Source: SB21 sp964535295
Lineage (GTDB): Bacteria > CLD3 > SB21
Direction of reading: 5' to 3'
DNA length: 33,190 bases
NCBI GenBank assembly: GCA_964535295.1
Contig: CAZHUW010000010.1
Location: 1 to 33,190 of the forward strand
Shown here: one piece after another, positions 33,127 to 33,190 of the stretch
Layout: each line of letters begins with the position of its first letter
How positions within the stretch are numbered: position 1 is the stretch's first letter
The notes under the pieces: generated by a model
Told to the model about the DNA's origin: nothing
What the model saw: the letters and a program-made list of their open reading frames with translations, nothing else
Database searches by the model: none
Made by a program: the position numbers and the translations under genes

Positions 33127-33190
33127 TTAGTAACGGCTTGAACCGCGGTCACCGAAGGACTTTTTTTCCATCGGCTTGGCAACGTTGACC
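33127..33190 (-). CDS. C-terminal end of a probable RRM RNA-binding protein (runs off right edge)
   Basis: The last 20 codons before TAA 33127 read VNVAKPMEKKSFGDRGSSRY. Small bacterial RNA-recognition-motif proteins typically end with a V-N-x-A-K/R-P strand, as the last beta strand of the RRM, and then a short Arg/Gly tail, which is what is seen here. The protein proper lies beyond the window. A strong terminator and two hairpins follow, so the gene ends its transcript here. The identification rests on only 20 residues. Confidence 0.55.
   Translation of the reverse strand, partial: VNVAKPMEKKSFGDRGSSRY

Noticed and set aside
1..33190. tRNA genes, CRISPR arrays, insertion sequences, prophage or defence systems.
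   Set aside because: No regularly spaced repeats, transposase or integrase motifs, tRNA cloverleaf or known defence proteins were seen on either strand.

Overview
The window is about 33 kb of ordinary-density bacterial chromosome, with 24 complete protein genes and two genes cut by the window edges. I found no tRNA, rRNA, CRISPR array, prophage or insertion sequence. The gene content points to an FCB-superphylum bacterium (Bacteroidota/Ignavibacteriota/Calditrichota/KSB1-like). It has two PorV/PorQ-family outer-membrane proteins, a large secreted protein with a type IX (Por) C-terminal sorting domain, the Bacteroidota-type YebC N-terminus, a TonB-family protein and futalosine-route menaquinone synthesis (MqnC). 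Many genes carry good Shine-Dalgarno sequences, and intergenic regions hold E. coli-like TTGnnn-17-TAnnnT promoters. Both argue against a classical Bacteroidota genome and for a neighbouring phylum; I cannot name the genus.

Layout. 1-715 (-): start of a transketolase-family gene running off the left edge. 803-4214 (+): a PA0069-type radical SAM protein, a GAF histidine kinase, an inverted-repeat element of about 100 bp, and endonuclease III. 4240-11325 (-): PorV, then (after a terminator) a M6-metalloprotease-like secreted protein with FG-GAP repeats and a type IX sorting domain, purM, and a two-PAS histidine kinase. 11326-11778 is the only long gene-free stretch (453 bp); it holds two promoters for porV, an inverted repeat and a promoter for pyrB. 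11779-14228 (+): pyrB, rmlB and a lone cyclic-nucleotide-binding domain protein. 14229-21443 (-): a tight five-gene run selB, FG-GAP protein, PBP4-type carboxypeptidase, cNMP-GAF histidine kinase, PorV-like protein. 21588-27793 (+): rpe, an orphan FAD subunit resembling 4-hydroxybenzoyl-CoA reductase beta, a TonB-family protein, yebC, purD and an N-acetylmuramoyl-alanine amidase. 27797-30075 (-): pabC-pabB (folate). 30228-31313 (+): mqnC. 31366-33190 (-): SpoIID/LytB lipoprotein, a 58-residue very basic protein, and the tail of a probable RRM RNA-binding protein.

Themes. Most genes are housekeeping (purine, pyrimidine, folate, menaquinone, pentose phosphate, base excision repair) mixed with cell-envelope genes (PorV-like proteins, secreted propellers, PBP4, amidase, SpoIID, TonB). 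Three histidine kinases occur without any response regulator in the window.

The points most worth checking are these. The secreted M6-like protein has lost its HExxH zinc site. The two-PAS kinase has lost its G2 ATP-lid motif and part of G1. The orphan HcrB-like subunit keeps all four extra [4Fe-4S] cysteines but has no partner genes. The selB-to-PorV operon links secretion, wall and signalling genes. The PBP4 gene may start at an AUC codon.
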